A DNA stretch of 64,000 bases from Nematopogon swammerdamellus (lineage: Eukaryota; Arthropoda; Insecta; Lepidoptera; Adelidae), in contig OX336350.1 of the NCBI GenBank assembly GCA_946902875.1, positions 17,970,048 to 18,034,047 of the forward strand, given 5' to 3'. The notes beneath the pieces were generated by a model. It saw only the letters and a program-made list of their open reading frames with translations, did no database searches and was not told where the DNA came from. Position 1 is the first letter of the stretch. The number at the start of each line of letters is the position of its first letter. Positions 50,276-61,410 of this stretch are shown piece after piece. The translations under genes and the position numbers were made by a program.

Positions 50276-50606
50276 ATCTTATCTCCTACTTCCGTATCCC
50301 TAGTTTCTGAGCAAATTCATAATGTGTTGTGTAATGTCTGAGTTTTATTTTGTATATGTTTATATATGTTTATTATTTATTATGAATAATATATGTGTAT
50401 TATATGCATTATATATATAGATATATACTATTTGTCCTTCTATTTTCTATTTTATAAGACTTTGTTTTGTTTACCTTGTCTTGTTGCACCTACCCTGGTT
50501 CTATATGTAAATAAGGGTAGGCTGGTGGAAAATGCCATAGGCATTAAGTGCTACCTTCTGTACAACAATTATGTGCAATAAACGTTTTTTGATTTGATTT
50601 GATTTT
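50276..50606 (+). other. 3' UTR and tail of the LINE
   Basis: AT-rich, with AATAAA at 50578-50583 and the end GTTTTTTGATTTGATTTGAT followed by TTT, i.e. GATTT repeats in place of poly(A). Confidence 0.75.
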
Positions 50607-50705
50607 GAGAATTACACAGCTGAGGCTGCTATGCGGCCATCTTACATCCAGTACGGTGGTACCAACCCAGTCGGCTACAAAAATTTGAGCCTACCACCTA
50701 GTAAG
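50607..50705 (-). repeat. SINE G, 5' part after the LINE insertion
   Basis: The second copy of the target site, then GCTGAGGCTGCTATGCGGCC, ATCCAGTACGGTGGTACC and AGCCTACCACCTAGTAAG. Continues the SINE body broken at 45303. Truncated before the tRNA head. Confidence 0.75.
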
Positions 50706-50812
50706 TCGAGGCGGAGAAAAAACGACAGATAAGTACCATGATTATGATTTAGTTAGAGTGTGAGAGTTAGGGCCCCCGAGCCCTGTTGTCACTGCGACAT
50801 TTTTTTTTAAAG

Positions 50813-50945
50813 AAAGCGCGGCATGTGGCGTCGAACCACCCATAAGGTGTCTAACGACGCCCATGGACATTCAGTCGTATGCGGGGGTTGCGAATGCCAT
50901 GCCTGCCTGACAGGTGCCTATTCACGCCTCTCTGTAAGGACCCGA
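50813..50945 (-). repeat. LINE 3'-end, family H
   Basis: AAAGCGCGGCATGTGGCG, ACCCATAAGGTGTCTAACGA, CGCCCATGGACATTCAGTCG, to GGACCCGAGACT at 50949. Directly followed (upstream on this strand) by a different LINE protein fragment at 50979-51298. Confidence 0.65.
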
Positions 50946-50978
50946 GACTAGGAATATCTATTGTGATCTCTCAAAAGT

Positions 50979-51298
50979 TTAGTGCTCACCTTCAAGTCCG
51001 ATTTCCGCTATCAACCAAGTTATAGTCTTGGGATTGAGTGCCTGCATTTGGCATGTATTAAAAATATAACATCCAAGAATGCGACTTCTACTGTGAATTA
51101 GGAGTTCACATTTACAAAGGATGTGTATGAGCGTTTCATCCTCTTTTATACAGAACCTGCACACCGGTGTGTCGCTAAGGCCCATTCGGTGTAGGCGTTT
51201 GTTTAATCTGCAGTGGGCTGTTAAGGTCCATATTAGGACTCTTATGTCGTTCCGGTTTAGGTTTAAAATCTTGTAAGTGAATTTACGCCAGTAAGTTC
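50979..51298 (-). pseudogene. LINE ORF2 C-terminus with RNase H-linked Cys motif
   Basis: The minus strand reads YWRKFTYKILNLNRNDIRV, IWTLTAHCRLNKRLHRMGLS, then VCRFCIKEDETLIHILCKC and a stop at 50979. The TAHCRLNKRLHRMGL plus C-x2-C-x8-H-x4-C-type end is typical of LINEs carrying an RNase H domain before a Cys-rich end. About 105 codons; the RT is missing. Not the same protein type as 36661-37272, although both lie beside family H tails. Confidence 0.65.
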
Positions 51299-52051
51299 AC
51301 CAGTTAAGTACCATGAGATAACTGTAAACTAAAGCTTGCCTTCCCAAGGCCTAATAATGCCTCCAGCCGCAGAGTCCCGAAACAATTGACACCGCAGTCG
51401 AAGGTTTAATTATCCGGGTAAAGCCTCTTGAGGCCTTTTATGCGATATAGAGCGTCTCTCGACCTAGCATTGCAGCGCCTCCGGGTCCCTGAATAGTTGT
51501 AAATCTTAGAAGATTTCCTTGGAACACCATTGATTCCGGTCTATCTTTATTATACCCAACCGCTCATATGAAAACTTACCTTATGAGAATGAAGATAAAG
51601 TTCACACTGAAATGACATGAGAATAAAAGATAAGACCCTACCGAATTGAAATGAACACATATAACAATGCACCTTAACATCATTCTCATAAAGTTGAAAT
51701 TTGATTGGCAGTTTTCAAGGACAAAGGACTATGCAGAATTCGTGTGAATATCATTAGAGGCTGGCCAAATTGCTTGTGCGGCAGAAGGAGCTGGCCACAA
51801 GATGGCAGCACGGCTCGGACACACTATCCTTAAATGACAGCACTTAGGGCACTATTGATGAGACTTTTAACGATTCCTTAGGTAGGCTGAATGAAAATTA
51901 TTATTTCGAGCTTAAACCCTTCATTTCCGTTAATGTTGGGTATGCATGCATAGTGTAGACGGAATTGAATCGGAGCTACGCTTACTGTGGCATACCTATC
52001 ATCAAAGAAACAATAACCCAGCTTCGTGGTAATCGTCCTTATTAATTATAG
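51299..52051. other. Non-coding stretch, no recognised gene
   Basis: No long frames or known repeat ends. An inverted pair around TTATGAGAATGAAGATAAAG and its loose complement (51580-51690) suggests a decayed foldback. Confidence 0.3.
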
Positions 52052-52280
52052 CTTTTGCCCGCGGCTTCGCTCGCGTGAAATTCGTATTTAAAAGGAAGAA
52101 AGTAAGTAAGTAAATGCGGAACAATTCGGTTTGTATGAGAGCCACATCTTAGCGTGACCGGAACTGATTTTTAATTAGCCTATCCTGTGTCATGTATTGT
52201 TAAATGTGCTAGTACTAAGTTTCATCGAATTCGGATGATCGGTTTAAGATATATGGAGGAACATACATACAGAAAAGATT
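52052..52280 (+). repeat. Repeat A, short internal deletion
   Basis: GCTTTTGCCCGCGGCTTCGC at 52052, GTGAAATTCGTATTT, GGTTTGTATGAGAGCCACAT, TCGGATGATCGGTTTAAG, ending ACATACATACAGAAAAG. Confidence 0.7.
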
Positions 52281-52429
52281 TCTAAAAATCATCAATTTAG
52301 TTTTAGTATCATAAATAGAGTCTACAAACGTAATATCTCATAAAACAAAGTAACTTACTCCATGACCATCCCTTACAGATTTATTATTAGTATTGATTGA
52401 TATAACATGAAAATGGTTTTTCAAGACAC

Positions 52430-52740
52430 CGTGAGTGTCCGATCTATCCGCACGGCCCGAGATCAAGACGGCGCGCGGAGGCGGCGCGGGGGGCGCCCGA
52501 GCCACGGCGCGCGGTCACGTAGACGTATTCACTAAGCCCTAACTTATGCCGCTGCACGTTAATGACAAATAAAGCCTTAGGTAATGCCCCGTCCTGCGTC
52601 GCCTTGCTCGCGGTCGCCAGAGGACGCTACGTGGTCCTGGCGCAATAGCCTATTCTGATATTGGGCGCTATTACTTAGCGTGTATGGCGCTAACGTGGTC
52701 GCGTCGTTAACGTGCAGTTAAATCAATACAAAATAATATG
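52430..52740. other. GC-rich unassigned stretch
   Basis: CpG-rich at 52450-52530. Inverted words CACGTTAA (52555) and TTAACGTG (52708) with CGCTATT/AATAGC words suggest a decayed inverted-repeat element. No gene. Confidence 0.35.
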
Positions 52741-52756
52741 ATTATTTGCTCGTACC

Positions 52757-53155
52757 TTTTAAAAGCGGCGGGTGGCTAAATTGTCTGGGCGCCCCCCCCC
52801 CCCCCCCCCCCCCCCGATTCTTTCGCGAGATGTCCGAGATTTGAATCCGGTCGCCGCCCCGTTGACACCAATTAGTTTTCTTTTCTGACGGAAAAATATA
52901 CTTGCATAAAAATATAGGTCCCTCTTGCCCTTTTGGGCTCAAATTATAGGCGACTTGGTTCGTGGTACGAACCAAGTCGGCCTACGTACTGAATGTAAGA
53001 TAGCCGCATAGCAGCCACGGTTGTGTTCTCCTCTAGTCCAGTATAGCCCGCAATCCGAAAAGGGAAGTCTCCGGTATGGCACCTATCTTCTCGGAGGTGA
53101 TATTGACTGGTCGCAGCATGTTCGTTGGCCCCTCTGACACGGCCACCGCCAAGTG
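52757..53155 (+). repeat. SINE G with poly(C) expansion in its head
   Basis: Head GCGGCGGGTGGCTAAATTGT, where a 26-base C run (52790-52815) disrupts the tRNA-like part, then GAGATTTGAATCCGG (mutated B box), the body, and a CTCGGAGGTGATATTGACTG tail. The GTTCGTGGTACGAACCAAGT palindrome at 52959 is private to this copy. Confidence 0.7.
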
Positions 53156-53159
53156 TTAA

Positions 53160-55517
53160 TCTTAAAATTATCATAAAAAGATGACTGAGAAGATCACTAG
53201 TGAAAAATATTATTTTGTTTGTTTTGTCCTTTGCGAATATTGTTCTTTTGTTCTTGTCTTTATTCTTGCGTATTTTCAGTTTTACTATTTTGCTGTATGT
53301 TTTCTTCATATATTTTTGTTAATTAGTGACCAGATGTTACCGCAGTTTTGCTTTGAGGAAAAATATCCTACAAGAATCCTTAGATGCGCTTAGGATTCTT
53401 GTAGGAATAATATAACGCATAGAGAAATACTTCGGTTAAAAGCCCATGTCAATTTATTGAGTAGTTTACGACTTACAAACGAAGAAGTATCCCGACGGCG
53501 CCGCTCATCATGGCACTGCATAGACCGTGGTAAGGACGCATTAGTTTTCATTTAATTCGTATGTGGTGTATCTTAAGGTCAAAATACAAAATAAATTAAA
53601 TACCTACAAAGATATACATAAGACTTCACAAATATAAAAATATTGATGTACTAAACAAGAAGAAATCCGATTTAACGTAAAGAAAAAGAGAAAGAAAAAA
53701 TATTATTTATTGTCATACCTATATACAAAAAAAAGAAAACATAACAAAAAGCATGAAATTATAAAAAGTTAAAGTAAAATCTAATTTCGTAAAATAAGTA
53801 ATGACAATCTGGACCCATCTCAGCATGTGCTATATATAGGTGCACAAGGCGACCTATAGCGCTGTTTTTCAGATGGGCCCAGAGTAATAAATAAAACACA
53901 AGCACATAAAACATAAGCACAATACCTTTTTTTTCTATCTATAAACAAAGACTAACACTATCAATAACAACTTAAACAATGCCTTATAACTTATAATATA
54001 ACACAAAGAATAATACAAAAAGATCAGGAATCAAATATATATACAGCACAACAAAATGACATAACTAAATGCAACGTAATCCATCTAACGCCAAATGCGT
54101 AAAATAATAGACTCAGAAGTCGGAATAGCTGCACCAAGCACTCACCATACCTCCACGACACACGGGCTGAAATTAATTACGTTACCAGTCCGGTTTCCAG
54201 ACGCTCGGTATCCGCTGGGACTACTTACCACTTCGCAGAGACGCTAAATTAGGTTAAAATTTATTATTCTTGTTATTTTTGTAATACACTAAAAAGTGGA
54301 TTATGAGTAAAGTAGTTTGTGTTTCTTTTTTCAGTTTTTCTCGTTTTTAGCCATCTGTGTTTTACCTGACATTTTCGATTGTGCGATTTTGTAAACAAAT
54401 ATTTTTCCCCCAAAGGTCATTGGGCACTTATGTATGAAAAATTTACCCACGACCTACAGAAATTAATTGATGTGGGATGTTTCAACATATATCTCTGGTT
54501 TACGAATATATGGGTCGCATTACCATAAATAATGGGAATTAGACAGAAAATTCAATTCTGTATCTTAGAAAAAAATGTATTTCAACTTGATTAAAAAAAA
54601 AAAAACTTGATTAATATTTACAGGTGCAACCATACTATCTCACTTAATACGAAAAATATACCCAGAATCTACAGAAATAAAATAGTGTAGAGAATTTCCA
54701 TAAATTGTTCATGATGGATAACATAAAATTCTGTATTTGTAAAAAAAAAAATTATTTATAAGATTTATTCTATTCCATCAACTCTAGTACGCTAGCACAT
54801 AATACCTCTTTGTACGCATGGTGTTTTTTAATACAATCCCTTCATTTAAATTCTATGAATTTGTTCTTTGCAATAAATATCTTCAACTTTTAAATCACTT
54901 GTTATATTTTATTCCCATGGTTTTTTTAAATAATTTTTACTTAAAATGAAAAGTGGGATACACCTTATTATTTTAAAAGCAATTTTGTTTCTGTGGGCAA
55001 ACCTTCACAAATTAGGTCGGATTGTGCCCAATGCTTTTTTCACCACTTTTATGTAAACATTCCCAAATCCGAATAATTGCTTGACACTAAAATATACTGA
55101 AATAGTCAAATATAATATTAGGCGCCATTTTGGTCCGATATAGGCCCTCCGTCGCGCGATAGATAAAATTTTCGACAATTAGAATTTTGTTTTCTAAAGC
55201 ATAGTACCTACTCATTTTTATTGGTCATCTGATTCTGCTTACTATGACTTGACCATCATATTATGACGTTTTAGAAGTAAGTGTTAAATTTATGATTATA
55301 AATACGTACATACGTCATATACCTGTTTCTCAATGGGTTAGGCAGAGACAATAGATCTCCACATGCCACTATCCTGATAAAGCTCTGGCGCGTCTTCCTC
55401 CTTCTTCTTGGTATTTTATCTATTAATCGTTTAAAAAATGGTATTTCATTTTATTTTATTTTTATTTCTTGTTCATCTGCCTGCACTTCTCTCACATATC
55501 AAAGGTTGGCTAAAACC
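53160..55517. other. AT-rich, no recognised gene; minor repeats
   Basis: A short hairpin TCCTACAAGAATCCTTA/TAGGATTCTTGTAGGA at 53367-53406. A decayed LINE-3'-end-like segment with TTTATTGTCAT and AGGTGCACAAGGCGACC at 53700-53890. A fragment like the RTE region of 4190-4262 at 55325-55400. The rest has no feature I can support; short frames have no motifs. Confidence 0.4.
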
Positions 55518-55650
55518 TTCCCTAGCCCCTTACTATGTGTTAGGCTCAAATTGTAGCCGACTGGGTTGGCACCACCGTACTGGATGTAAGATGGCCGCAT
55601 AGCAGCCTCGGTTGTGTTCTCCTCTAGTCCAGTATAGCCAGCAATCCAGG
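55518..55650 (+). repeat. SINE G, internal fragment
   Basis: TTCCCTAGCCCCTTACTA, AATTGTAGCCGACTGGGTTG, GTCCAGTATAGCCAGCAATC. Both ends missing. Confidence 0.7.
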
Positions 55651-55804
55651 TACGTACATTATGGTATTAAGCTCGCCTGTTGTACCGAGTTTGTATGAAA
55701 TGTACGTTCAGTAAGAAATCATATAATTTTATATCTAGGCCGATGAAAAATATTATTATTATTACCTTCTTACAACAGCTGAATTATTAATTCTGGTCAC
55801 CCTA

Positions 55805-55995
55805 ACCGCCCGCCTTAGCTCTCTGCGCGAAGGCGGGCGGCGCGGCGCGGCGGCGGCGACGACGATACAGCAGGTGTTGTGTAGTATCGGCTCTGTATAA
55901 ATCATGCGAGCCTTTGTCGCCGCCCAGCCCGGGCAGCCTACCGGCCGTGGGCGGGCGGGCCGGACCTGTTTCTCGAGCTAGGAGAAGACGGCAGC
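55805..55995. promoter_or_regulatory. CpG-rich patch with TATA-like box
   Basis: About 190 bp of high CpG (GGCGGGCGGCGCGGCGCGGC), with GTATAAAT at 55896 between two GC-rich blocks. No attached gene recognised. It may be a promoter of an unannotated transcript or chance. Confidence 0.3.
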
Positions 55996-56397
55996 AAATT
56001 TATTAGTATTTTCCTTTGAAAAATTTGGAATTTATTATTCGCTAACCGAAATATTGTATACTGTAATATTAGTTTATTTTACACAGTGTGTTAGTTATGT
56101 GGTTTTCGTCGGAGGGTTTTTGATTTCAAGCTAGTAACTGCAAAACGATAGTTTGACAACTTTTATTAAGGTCAAAATAATATTTCTTATTTAAAAATGT
56201 AGGTAATATAAATATTTATTATATGTTTAAAGATATTATATACAGTAAAATAATAAAATATACTACTAAAAATTTTTCAGAGATTAAACATTGTCACGAA
56301 AAGTAAAGTTAAAACTTTGCTAATTATAGTGTAATTTTCGTTTTGTTTCAGCAAAGTAGTAAACCAAATACTTGTCCATTAAGTTAATATATAATCA

Positions 56398-56640
56398 GTC
56401 AGTCAGCGTGTATGTGTTCACTGCTGGACATGCACCTCTCCTATTTTCCTGCAGTCCTCTGGTTTCCGCCGACGTACTTGCTGTCCTCGTCTCATCTGTC
56501 GGGTGGTCGTCCCACACTCCGTTTTCCTGTCCAGTGTACGACACTGTTACACCAACGATCGTCGTCTCTTCGGCCAATGTGCCCAGCCCACTGCCAATTG
56601 AGCTTAATCACCCGGACGTCCAATATTGACTACTTGAATA
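56398..56640 (-). pseudogene. RTE-type LINE C-terminal fragment
   Basis: The minus strand carries the same region as 3866-4262: WAGHIGRRDDDRWCNSVVHW-like words, then a GRPPDRWDDD-like segment and the CGCTGACTGACT end (56398-56408). Frame interrupted. Confidence 0.55.
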
Positions 56641-56856
56641 ATCACCATCTTCACCCTTAGTCGCCTTTTAAGACATGCACAGGGAGAGATGCAGTGGGGC
56701 TATTATTTACCTTTACCTTTAAGTATAACAAAGTGCGCGTGTACGCATTTTTTTTTCAAAACACCCTGTGCTTATTTCGTTGATGGTAGTCACAACATTC
56801 AACCGCTGCGCTCTTCAGAATATTACATTTCCAGGAAGAACCTATTTTATTACTCG

Positions 56857-58105
56857 GTGTGGGCCCCTTCCAAGGATATTTTACGATGTATAAGGATGTG
56901 CCCGCGGCTCCGCCCGCTCTGATATTTCACTTCACTGCTAACCTCATAAGCTATTTAGCGTGATAGTCGAATGGGAAGAATCAAGCTATCCGTAGAATTT
57001 TGTTTTATTAAAATCGGTTCAGTGGTTCTCGAGTTATAAGCGGACAGACAGACACTCAGACAGAGAGAAAGCAGACGTTGGATTTTATTATAGGTAAGGA
57101 AGGAAGGACGAAATATTTAAAATGTTCCTTTATGAAGTGCTCGCTTCCAAGTCATACCCAGTGCTGCATGACTCGGTGGAAGGACCGTGCCAAGGCGATA
57201 GGTGGCTACCCTGTCGCCATTTAGCACGGCACCTTGTCCTTATCCCTTAGTCGCCTTTTACGACATGCACGGGGAGAGATGTAGTGGGGGCCCCACTACA
57301 TCTCTCCCCAGAATAGCCCCACTGTGGGGCTATTCTTTACCTTTACCTTTAGGTATATTAAGTTATTAATTGTATTAATTACAAGCTGTGACCGCGGCTC
57401 CGCCCGCTCTCATATTTCACTTCACTGCTAACCTCATAAGCCATTTAGCGTGATAGTAAGTAGCCTATAGTTGATGGGAAGAATCAAGCAATCCGTAGAA
57501 TTTTTTTTTATTAAAATCGGTTCAGTGGTTCTCCAGTTATAAGCGGACAGACAGACATACACTCAGACACTCAGACAGAAAGCAGACGTTGGATTTTATT
57601 ATAGGTAAGGAGTTCTCGAGTTATAAGCGGACAGACAGACATACACTCAGACACTCAGACAGAAAGCAGACGTTGGATTTTATTATAGGTAAGGAGTTCT
57701 CGAGTTATAAGCGGACAGACAGACATACACTCAGACACTCAGAGAGAAAGCAGACGTTGGATTTTATTATAGGTAAGGAAGGAAAAGGAAAAGGAAATAA
57801 GGAAAAGGAATAAGGAATAAGGAAAGGAAGGAAGGATGTGGGCCCCATCCAAGGATATTTTATGATGTACGAAATATTTAAAATGTTCCTTTATGAAGTG
57901 CTCGCTTCCAAGTCATACCCAGTGTTGCATGACTCGGTGGAAGGACCGTGCCAAGGCGATAGGTGGCTAGCCTGTGGCCCTTTAGCAAGGCACCTTGTCT
58001 TTATCCCTTAGTCGCCTTTTACGACATGCACGGGGAGAGATGTAGTGGGGCTATTGTTTACCTTTACCTTTAAGTATATTAAGTTATTAATTGTATTAAT
58101 TAAGT
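56857..58105. repeat. Local segmental duplication of a repeat L / repeat F / SINE E-head block
   Basis: A block with GTGGGCCCCTTCCAAGGATA, then ATTTAAAATGTTCCTTTATG, repeat F and a SINE E head occurs at 56857-57385 and again, shortened, at 57838-58105. Repeat L (GCGGCTCCGCCCGCTC to TTTTATTATAGGTAAGG) lies at 56898-57110 and 57388-57600. In the second copy its end is amplified as an 82-bp unit three times (57540-57780), giving an artefactual plus-strand frame. A near-palindromic CCCCACTACATCTCTCCCC junction is at 57288. Confidence 0.7.
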
Positions 58106-58194
58106 TGTTGTAAGTTTTCCTTTTGTCAGTAAGTAATACATTTTCTTAACTACAACTTTTGTCCTTTGATTTCGTTGGGAACGTTAACGTACTC

Positions 58195-58475
58195 CGTGAG
58201 GTCGGTACTTAAAAAGAGTGGACCCACCGCATCTCTACCTGTGCATATCGTAAAAGACGACTAGCCACCTATCACCTTGGCGCGGTACTTCCACCGAGTC
58301 ATGCAGCAGGTTGGGCTTCGTGCCTTACTTGCTGCTTGATACCGAACACTTTGCTACATGTGGTGGTGTAAATTACACCACCGCAGTGGTTGTACTGTAA
58401 TTTTCAACAGTACTTGCAGTACAACACTGACTACTCTGCTCACCCTGATTGTCGGGATACAGCGTGTGGTACAAC
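58195..58475 (+). repeat. Repeat F copy with degraded SINE E head
   Basis: GAGGTCGGTACTTAAAAAGA, TCACCTTGGCGCGGTACTTC, GAGTCATGCAGCAGG, then the CAGTGGTTGTACTGTAATTT hairpin and GCTCACCCTGATTGTCGGGA. Confidence 0.6.
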
Positions 58476-59019
58476 GAATTAAATTATCGGGAAGTGGCAT
58501 ACAACGCACCGAATTGAGGCGCGCTATTGGTGAGCATTCAGCACCCTCTCCAATCGTTGTCTCTCCTTTATACGTATCAAATTGCCATTTAACCGTCTTA
58601 CTCTATCGACGTTCACAGAGCGGAAACGTAACGTGATGTATGAGGCGCTCGCGCACTTACGCTGTTTTAATATTGGCAATATATAGAAGTACTCCAATCG
58701 CACCTTTCTACCGGTAAAATGTATGACGAGGGCCCGTCCAGAAAGTAGAATGTCGTTGGTGTGGTATGTGGTATGTATGAATGAACGTTGCAACGAACGT
58801 TGTACTCGGAACGAAGCTCCTAGTCCGGGCCTTTGTTCACTATTATATTGCAATATCGCCAATAATGCATAGAAAACTCTGCGCATACTATAAATTTATG
58901 AACACAATATTTTCATATTACAAACATTGTGATATTATGGCTATAGAATTTACTAGCATAGGTAGTTAGATAATTTATGCAGACAGTTTTAATACCACAC
59001 AATAAATAATATGAGAGAA
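58476..59019. other. No recognised gene
   Basis: A 120-codon minus-strand frame (58524-58886) has no motif I recognise; I do not call it. Confidence 0.3.
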
Positions 59020-59310
59020 AATTCTTTATTGCTCCAAACACGATTTAACAGTACATTTACATGAGTTGCAAAGGCGGACTTATCGCTTCCAGAGATTTCT
59101 TTGAATCAACCTTTGAATGTTTGAGAGTCGATTAATATAGTGAAATATAAGTAGGTAGTAGCAAAAGAGTTGAGTGTGAGAACTGAATTTTATTTAGCCT
59201 ATTCTGTGACTCGTATAGAGTAAATGTACCTACTTGTACTAAGTTTCATCAAATTCAGATGATTGATTTAAGAGTTATAGAGGAGCATACATACGTACAG
59301 AAAATATTTT
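59020..59310. repeat. LINE 3'-end remnant (minus) and repeat A 3' part (plus)
   Basis: 59025-59115: TTCTTTATTGCTCCAAACAC and AAAGGCGGACTTATCGCTTC, a LINE terminus on the minus strand. 59184-59300: ACTGAATTTTATTTAGCCTA, GATGATTGATTTAAGAG and a CATACATACGTACAG tail, the end of repeat A. Confidence 0.55.
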
Positions 59311-60177
59311 TAAAAATCATCAAATAATTGTAATTAAAATTTAGTTGTTTTGTTTTTGTTTGTAGCATAAGAAGATAATATGCGTTCTCTTGTAAAAAGT
59401 GAAACTTAGTTATTGGCTTTATTGTTTTTTAATTCATATAATTGTAACTTGTTTAATGTACATTGTAGCTGTTAAGTTTCCGGAATAAATAAAATTAATA
59501 AATAAATACATAGAGTTTACAAACTCAGTATCTCATAAAACAAAGTAACTCACTCGATGACCATCCCTTACAGATTTATTATTAGTATTGATACATCCTA
59601 TTCTATTCTTTTCTGTTCTTTTCTGTTATATTTCTAAATAGTTAAATAAAAGGTATGGTTGTGTAAATACATATAAATTAAAATTGTATATATATATAAA
59701 ATAAAATTGTATAGCTAAAATTGTATATTCAATTTTTTTTTCTTTAAACCTGAGATACTCGAGAGGGAGTTGTTAAAACAATAATAAAGGAGACTAATGA
59801 TTGGTGAATTCCCGCCGAGACGGATTGTGAGCCACTTGAGACGTCTGCAATATTCTGAAACATGATCGTACTTGCTTTTATTTATACTCTGTTAAGGTAC
59901 TAGAATCTCGAGTATGCCACCCTATAACTACTTTATATAGCTGGAAATCTAAGATGTGATCAATGTCAATATGATTTTACTGTTTGCTCCTTTCGAAGTT
60001 TGCTGGAATGCCTACTACAATGTGGCTACTGTTCCGTAAGGGTGTGGCCTAACGAGCGTAATTTTGTGAGGTTGTGTGTGAGTCGTTTATTTTGATTTGC
60101 GTAATTTACGCTGCATTATGTTTCATACAATGTCCGGTTGGTGCCACACGAAGACGTAAAATTAGTTTTCTGATAGT
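59311..60177. other. AT-rich, no recognised gene
   Basis: AATAAATAAAATTAATAAAT-type A-rich segments near 59485. (TTCT)n-like words at 59600. Nothing else supportable. Confidence 0.35.
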
Positions 60178-60546
60178 CAGTCAGTCAGCGTGTAAGTGTG
60201 CTGGACATACGCCTCTCCAATTTTGCTCCAGTCCTCCAGACTCAAAATACACGACTCTCGACCGTTGTAGGCTGACCGTGGTTCGGATTCCACGTAAAAC
60301 TGTAGGTCCCTTCCCTTCTTACCTTACTAGGTGGCAGGGTTTGACCCGCCCGGGTTGGTACCGCCGCACTGAATGAAAAGTCGGTCGAAACGGCTATGTA
60401 AATAGTTCGTATTTTCCGTCCAGTTCAGTGTAGCCGGCACGACCGAAGGGAAGCACTGACATGGCACCTAGTTCACCCGGTGTTATGGGCGGACATCACG
60501 GATGTTGTAGGTGATATAGAAAATCGTATCAGTTTCCATAAAAAAA
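60178..60546 (+). repeat. RTE end scrap followed by SINE D lacking its head
   Basis: 60178-60245 contains CAGTCAGTCAGCGTGTAAGT, the RTE terminus (minus strand). From 60257 a SINE D starts at its B-box region (GACCGTGGTTCGGATTCC), with body and A tail to 60546. 5'-truncated, well-preserved body. Confidence 0.7.
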
Positions 60547-60865
60547 ATCGCAACTCACAAAATTGCGCTAGTTTGGCCTCACCTTAACAAGTAGTACATG
60601 GCGGGCACTATATCCTCAACTTTATACCGCACATACGTTTAAAGACGTTTCTATTTGAATTACCGTCGCCGTCGGCGCCGGCGCTGCTATCTTCAGGCAT
60701 AAAGTTTCAGTTGAAAATCCCCACAGGTAGAACTTGTATCTATGACCCGAGCGCATAAAGATATTGCCGTTTCGACACTAAATGCGGGCGTATTCGGTTT
60801 ATTAAACCGCTTAGAACTGTCTTTATATCTTCTCTTATGCCTCCTCTTTTTCGACTTGACAACTT

Positions 60866-60925
60866 AAGGTGTCTAGCGACGCCCATTGACATTCGGTCGC
60901 ATGCGGGGGTGTTCGCAAGCGCAAA
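60866..60925 (-). repeat. Family H fragment
   Basis: AAGGTGTCTAGCGACGCCCA and TTCGGTCGCATGCGGGGGT. Short remnant. Confidence 0.55.
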
Positions 60926-61324
60926 AGGGGTCCATCTATCAAAATTCAGACGTGCTACTGTACCGCCTTCAACTCAAGGGTCCGAATATTAATCATAATA
61001 TTATTTAACACTTTTCAGTTCTAGTTGTTTTTAAAAGTCGGTGTAATGTTTTTTAAAACAGTTTTTAGGATTTAGTATCACAAATGATAAATTTTCATGT
61101 CGTTCTGAAATAATAATTTGTCATGTTCAGTTGTCATCCACGCGGACGAAGTCGCCGGCAAAAGCTAGTGTTTTTATCATTTTAAGCAAATAGATAAAAA
61201 TAAGAAACTGCATTGGGTCGCATGAGCTCAATACGAACTGCGCTGGCCCGGGCTCAAAAAGGCAGACACCGAACGGCTATTTGCCCAGCGGATAATCTGA
61301 GACCGCCTCCCTTTTTGCTGTTTT

Positions 61325-61410
61325 TTTAGGGTTGCGTACCTCAAAAGAGGAAAAAACGGAACCCTATTCTCGTGTCTGTCTGTCTGTCTATCTGTCCGTC
61401 TATCACAGCT
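61325..61410 (-). repeat. Repeat C fragment
   Basis: TTTTTAGGGTTGCGTACCTC, GGAACCCTATTCTCGTGTCT and (GTCT)n. Confidence 0.5.

Larger units (their letters stand above)
45316..50606 (+). mobile_element. Complete CR1/Jockey-type non-LTR retrotransposon
   Basis: 5291 bp between perfect 12-bp duplications GAGAATTACACA (45304-45315 and 50607-50618). Order: 5' UTR of 269 bp, ORF1 (45585-46394), an 848-bp inter-ORF region, ORF2 (47243-50275), a 3' UTR of about 330 bp with AATAAA at 50578, and a short GATTT-repeat tail instead of poly(A). Both ORFs are uninterrupted, so the copy could be autonomous and recent. It is inserted in a SINE G copy. CR1/L2-like placement is from the RT motifs, two-ORF structure and tail; the exact clade is uncertain. 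Confidence 0.85.

Noticed and set aside
58524..58886. 120-codon minus-strand frame as a gene
   Set aside because: No recognisable domain, no supporting promoter or splice features, and neighbours are repeats.
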